Shown: positions 61,345 through 64,000 of the stretch, one piece after another
Layout: every line of letters begins with the position of its first letter
How positions within the stretch are numbered: the first letter of the stretch is position 1
Source of the DNA: Bacillota bacterium
Lineage (GTDB): Bacteria; Bacillota; Sulfobacillia; Thermaerobacterales; RSA17
DNA: 64,000 nucleotides
NCBI GenBank assembly: GCA_017577485.1
Contig: PKRI01000001.1
Span: 171,063 to 235,062 of the forward strand
Direction of reading: 5' to 3'
Position numbers and translations under genes: made by a program
Notes under the pieces: model-generated
Seen by the model: the letters and a program-made list of their open reading frames with translations, nothing else
What the model was told of the DNA's origin: nothing
The model's database searches: none

Positions 61345-63264
61345 TCAGCCCACGGTGTCCAGGAAGCGCACTTCCTTGGCGTGCTGCTCGATGAAGTGGC
61401 GCCGGGGCTCCACGCGGGCGCCCATCAGGACGTTGAAGATCTCATCGGCCGCCATGGCGTCTTCCAGGGTCACCTGCAGCAATGTGCGCCGCTCCGGGTC
61501 CATGGTGGTGTCCCAAAGCTGCTGGGCGCTCATCTCGCCGAGACCCTTGAAGCGCTGGGCCGTCAGCCGCTTGCCCCGCTCCCGGTAGAACCGCTCAAGC
61601 TGCTCGTCGCTGTAGAAGTAATGCTCTTCCTTGCCGTCCCGCACCAGGTAAAGGGGCGGCTGGGCGATGTAGACGTACCCCGCCTCGATCAGCGGCCGCA
61701 TGTACCGGAAGAAGAAGGTCAGCAGCAGCGTGCGGATGTGGGCGCCGTCCACGTCGGCATCGCACATGATGATGATCTTGTGGTAGCGGGCCTTGTTGAG
61801 ATCGAACTCGTCGCCGATGCCGGTGCCCACGGCGGTGATGATGGCCCGCACTTCCTCGTGGCTGAGGATCCGGTCCAGGCGCGACTTTTCCACGTTGAGG
61901 ATCTTGCCCTTGATGGGCAGCACGGCCTGGAAGCGCCGGTCCCGGGCCTGCTTGGCCGAGCCGCCGGCCGAGTCGCCCTCTACGATGAACAGTTCGGCCA
62001 TGGCCGGGTCGCGCACGCTGCAGTCGGTGAGCTTGCCCGGCAGCGCCGTGACCTCCAGGGCCGACTTGCGGCGGGTCAGTTCCCTGGCTTTCCGCGCCGC
62101 CTCCCGGGCCCGGGCCGCCGTCAGGGCCTTGTCCACGATGCGGCGGGCGATGGTGGGATTCTCCTCCAGGTAGCGGGCCAGGGCCTCGCCCACCACCGAG
62201 TCCACCAGGCCGCGGATCTCGCTGTTGCCCAGCTTGGTCTTGGTCTGGCCCTCGAACTGGGGCTCCGGCAGCTTGACGCTGAGGATGGCCGTCAGGCCCT
62301 CGCGGACGTCGTCGCCGGAGAGGCCGTCCTGGTCCTTGGCCAGGCCCGCGCGCCGGGCGTAGTCGTTGATCACCCGGGTCAGCGCCATCTTGAAGCCGGC
62401 CTCGTGGGTGCCGCCCTCGTGGGTGCGGATCATGTTGGCGAAGGTGTAGATGTTTTCGGTGTAGCCGTCGGTCCACTGCAGCGCCATCTCCACCTCGACG
62501 TCGTCCCGCACCGCCAGGGCGTGGATCGGCTCGGGGTGGAGGGTGTTCTTGGCCCGGTTGAGGCTCTCGATGAACGAGAACAGCCCGCCCTCGAAGCAGT
62601 AGAAGCTGCGCTCGCCGGTCCGCTCGTCACGCAGGGTCAGGATAAGACCCCGGTTCAGGAAGGCCAGCTCGCGGATCCGGTTGTTGATGGTTTCGAACTT
62701 GAACTCGGTGTCGTCGAAGATCTCCGGGTCGGGCTTGAAGCGCGTGACCGTGCCGCGGCGCTGGGTGGGGCCCACGTCCTCCACGTCGGTGACGGGCCGG
62801 CCCCGCTCGTACCGCTGGCGGTAACGGCGTCCCTGGCGGTGCACCTCTACCTCGCACCACTCCGACAGGGCCGACACCACCGAGGCGCCCACGCCGTGCA
62901 GGCCGCCGCTGACCTTGTAGGCCTTGCCGTCGAACTTGCCGCCGGCGTGCAGTTGGGTCATGACCACCTCCAGCGCCGGCCGGCCCACCTGCGGGTGCGG
63001 GTCCACGGGAATGCCGCGGCCGTTGTCGTCGACGGTGACGCTGCCGTCGGCGCCGATGGTCACGTGAATCTCGGTGCAGTTCCCCCCCAGGGCCTCGTCG
63101 ATGCTGTTGTCCAGGATCTCCCAGACCAGGTGGTGCAGGCCGCGGGGCCCGGTGGATCCGATGTACATCCCCGGGCGGCGCCGTACCGCTTCGAGTCCTT
63201 CGAGGATCTGGATCTGACTGGCGTCGTACTGGCGCTCGTCGGCCACCCTGGCCATTCCTCCCAC
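61345..63264 (-). CDS. gyrB: DNA gyrase subunit B
   Basis: 639 residues. GHKL ATPase (VWEILDNSIDEALGG, DDNGRGIPVD, GGLHGVGASVVSAL), transducer, Toprim domain (IVEGDSAGGSAKQ, MCDADVDGAHIRTL) and the GyrB C-terminus (GLGEMSAQQLWDTTMDP). The ATP-driven partner of GyrA. The start is either GTG 63264 or ATG 63255; GGGAGGA lies between them, leaving it uncertain. It lies in the conserved remB-gyrB-gyrA order. Confidence 0.95.
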   Translation of the reverse strand: MGGMARVADERQYDASQIQILEGLEAVRRRPGMYIGSTGPRGLHHLVWEILDNSIDEALGGNCTEIHVTIGADGSVTVDDNGRGIPVDPHPQVGRPALEVVMTQLHAGGKFDGKAYKVSGGLHGVGASVVSALSEWCEVEVHRQGRRYRQRYERGRPVTDVEDVGPTQRRGTVTRFKPDPEIFDDTEFKFETINNRIRELAFLNRGLILTLRDERTGERSFYCFEGGLFSFIESLNRAKNTLHPEPIHALAVRDDVEVEMALQWTDGYTENIYTFANMIRTHEGGTHEAGFKMALTRVINDYARRAGLAKDQDGLSGDDVREGLTAILSVKLPEPQFEGQTKTKLGNSEIRGLVDSVVGEALARYLEENPTIARRIVDKALTAARAREAARKARELTRRKSALEVTALPGKLTDCSVRDPAMAELFIVEGDSAGGSAKQARDRRFQAVLPIKGKILNVEKSRLDRILSHEEVRAIITAVGTGIGDEFDLNKARYHKIIIMCDADVDGAHIRTLLLTFFFRYMRPLIEAGYVYIAQPPLYLVRDGKEEHYFYSDEQLERFYRERGKRLTAQRFKGLGEMSAQQLWDTTMDPERRTLLQVTLEDAMAADEIFNVLMGARVEPRRHFIEQHAKEVRFLDTVG

Positions 63265-63304
63265 GACCTCTCCCCACTGTCAGCGTCGCAACGTGCCACA
63301 CAAA

Positions 63305-63335
63305 GCGCACCCGGTCCTACCCGGCCCGGGTGCGC
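63305..63335 (-). terminator. Possible terminator between remB and gyrB
   Basis: GCGCACCCGG (63305-63314) pairs with CCGGGTGCGC (63326-63335), loop of 11, followed on the minus strand by TTTGTGTGG. Weak T-tract. Confidence 0.4.
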
Positions 63336-63637
63336 CGGCGTCCATCCCCAGTATACCTTTCCGCATCCCCGCCCGCCGGGCGCGCGCCGGGCGCCTGCCG
63401 GGACCAGACCCGCCGGCGCAGCGCCGCCGGCGACAGCGGCGACAGGTACGTGGCTTGGTCGGTGATGACCAGGGCCCGCGGCCGGCCGCCCGCCAGGTCC
63501 ACCAGGCGGCCTGCCGACCGCTGCAGGTCCAGAAACTCCTGCACCGACCCCTGCCGGCGCAGCCGCCCGTCCAGGACGGCGATCACCGCGCTCAGGGGCA
63601 CCAGGTGGTCAGCGCCCGGCTGCAGGTAAATGGTCAT
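63317..63637 (-). CDS. remB: Extracellular matrix regulator RemB-like protein (YaaB, DUF370)
   Basis: 106 residues. The conserved part is about 1-78: MTIYLQPGADHLVPLSAVIAVLD (in parts), EFLDLQRSAGRLVDL, PRALVITDQATYLSPLSPAALRRR. It matches YaaB/RemB, a DNA-binding activator of matrix genes in Bacillus and usually just upstream of gyrB, as here. The C-terminal 28 residues are Arg/Gly-rich and not conserved. It overlaps the upstream gene by 29 bases. Confidence 0.85.
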   Translation of the reverse strand: MTIYLQPGADHLVPLSAVIAVLDGRLRRQGSVQEFLDLQRSAGRLVDLAGGRPRALVITDQATYLSPLSPAALRRRVWSRQAPGARPAGGDAERYTGDGRRRTRAG

Positions 63638-64000
63638 CGCTCCCGTCGCCCAGGAGTGACTGGGCCCGCGGGCCCAGCGCCCGGGCCACCGCCTCGTCCA
63701 ACAGCCGACCGGGCGGCACCCCGGTGACGAGGCAAGCCAGGCGCAGGGCCAGCACGGAACCCCGCCGCCGCAGGGCCGCCCGGTCGCGCCGGCGGCCGCC
63801 GCGCTCCAGGCGTTCCAGCACGTCCTGCAACTCAGCCTGCCACGCCTGGAGCAGTTTTCCGCGCACGTCGGCGTAAATCCTCGGGCTGCAGCCCGGCAGC
63901 CGGGCCGCCACGGCCTCGGCCGAAAGCCACGGCTCCTCCCCCAGCAGGGCCGGGACCCGCCGGCGCCGGCCCCCGGGACGCCATTCCGCCTGGCAGGCGG
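63609..64000 (-). CDS. Unidentified ORF, C-terminal part (runs off the window)
   Basis: An open frame of 130 codons continues past the right edge, ending 29 bases inside remB. The visible sequence is Arg/Ala/Leu-rich and predicted helical (PALLGEEPWLSAEAVAARL, IYADVRGKLLQAWQAEL, LALRLACLVTGVPPGRLL, each read in parts). I do not recognise it. By Bacillus gene order this slot would be recF, but no RecF motif (its C-terminal signature/Walker B) is seen; a DUF721-like protein is another possibility. No confident function. Confidence 0.5.
   Translation of the reverse strand, partial: ACQAEWRPGGRRRRVPALLGEEPWLSAEAVAARLPGCSPRIYADVRGKLLQAWQAELQDVLERLERGGRRRDRAALRRRGSVLALRLACLVTGVPPGRLLDEAVARALGPRAQSLLGDGSDDHLPAAGR

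Noticed and set aside
59530..63465. A 1311-codon open frame opposite gyrA/gyrB
   Set aside because: Antisense shadow of two certain genes with no domain.

Overview
The window looks like the origin-proximal region of a very GC-rich, spore-forming Firmicute. I put it near the Symbiobacterium, Thermaerobacter or Limnochorda grade but cannot fix the genus. The reasons are Bacillus/Clostridia marker genes (veg, remB, yaaL, bofA, darA, ricT, spoVG, spoVT, yabP, yabQ), a Met-specific T-box upstream of metG, a long Gram-positive SRP RNA, and gene order. Read on the minus strand from right to left it follows the Bacillus series remB-gyrB-gyrA, serS, tadA, SRP RNA, dnaX-ybaB-recR-yaaL-bofA, darA-holB-ricT-rsmI, abrB, metG-tatD-rsmA, veg, ispE, purR, spoVG, glmU-prs-rplY-pth-mfd-spoVT-spoVB-mazG-hbs, yabP-yabQ, divIC, S1 protein. 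GTG and TTG starts, strong Shine-Dalgarno (SD) sites and 4-bp ATGA/GTGA overlaps are common.

Layout. 1-57: start of rpsD (minus). 262-504: a small Rdx/SelW-type gene with an in-frame TGA at the redox position, read here as a selenoprotein. 583-1176: spore-cortex-lytic-like hydrolase. 1313-6377: pyruvate dehydrogenase operon. 6535-8814: polar amino-acid ABC importer. 8795-13528: radical SAM protein, YtpB-type terpene synthase, FabI, amidase. 13594-31683: tRNA-Leu, then the division/sporulation/housekeeping block. 31807-39930: ykuK, rsmA, tatD, metG with its T-box, abrB, rsmI, ricT, holB, darA. 40057-42114: 5S rRNA, tRNA-Glu, tRNA-Gln, gltX. 42205-46605: bofA, yaaL, recR, ybaB, dnaX, SRP RNA, two tRNA-Ser. 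46645-50818: tadA, tRNA-Arg, molybdate transporter and its likely regulator. 51024-53226: tRNA-bounded islet with a YqhV-like protein and two unknown lipoproteins. 53317-64000: serS, mtnA, HypE-like protein, rtcB, archease, gyrA, gyrB, remB and an unidentified partial ORF.

The points most worth checking are the candidate selenoprotein that normal gene callers would split, DnaA-box-like clusters between gyrB and gyrA and upstream of a small HTH gene, a spoVG leader in which promoter choice may decide whether the ribosome-binding site is masked, two exported proteins that appear to start at ATC, and a run gltX, tRNA-Gln, tRNA-Glu, orphan 5S rRNA. No insertion sequence, CRISPR array or prophage was seen. 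The only gene-free stretch above 300 bases is 35966-36562, which is filled by the T-box leader and divergent promoters.
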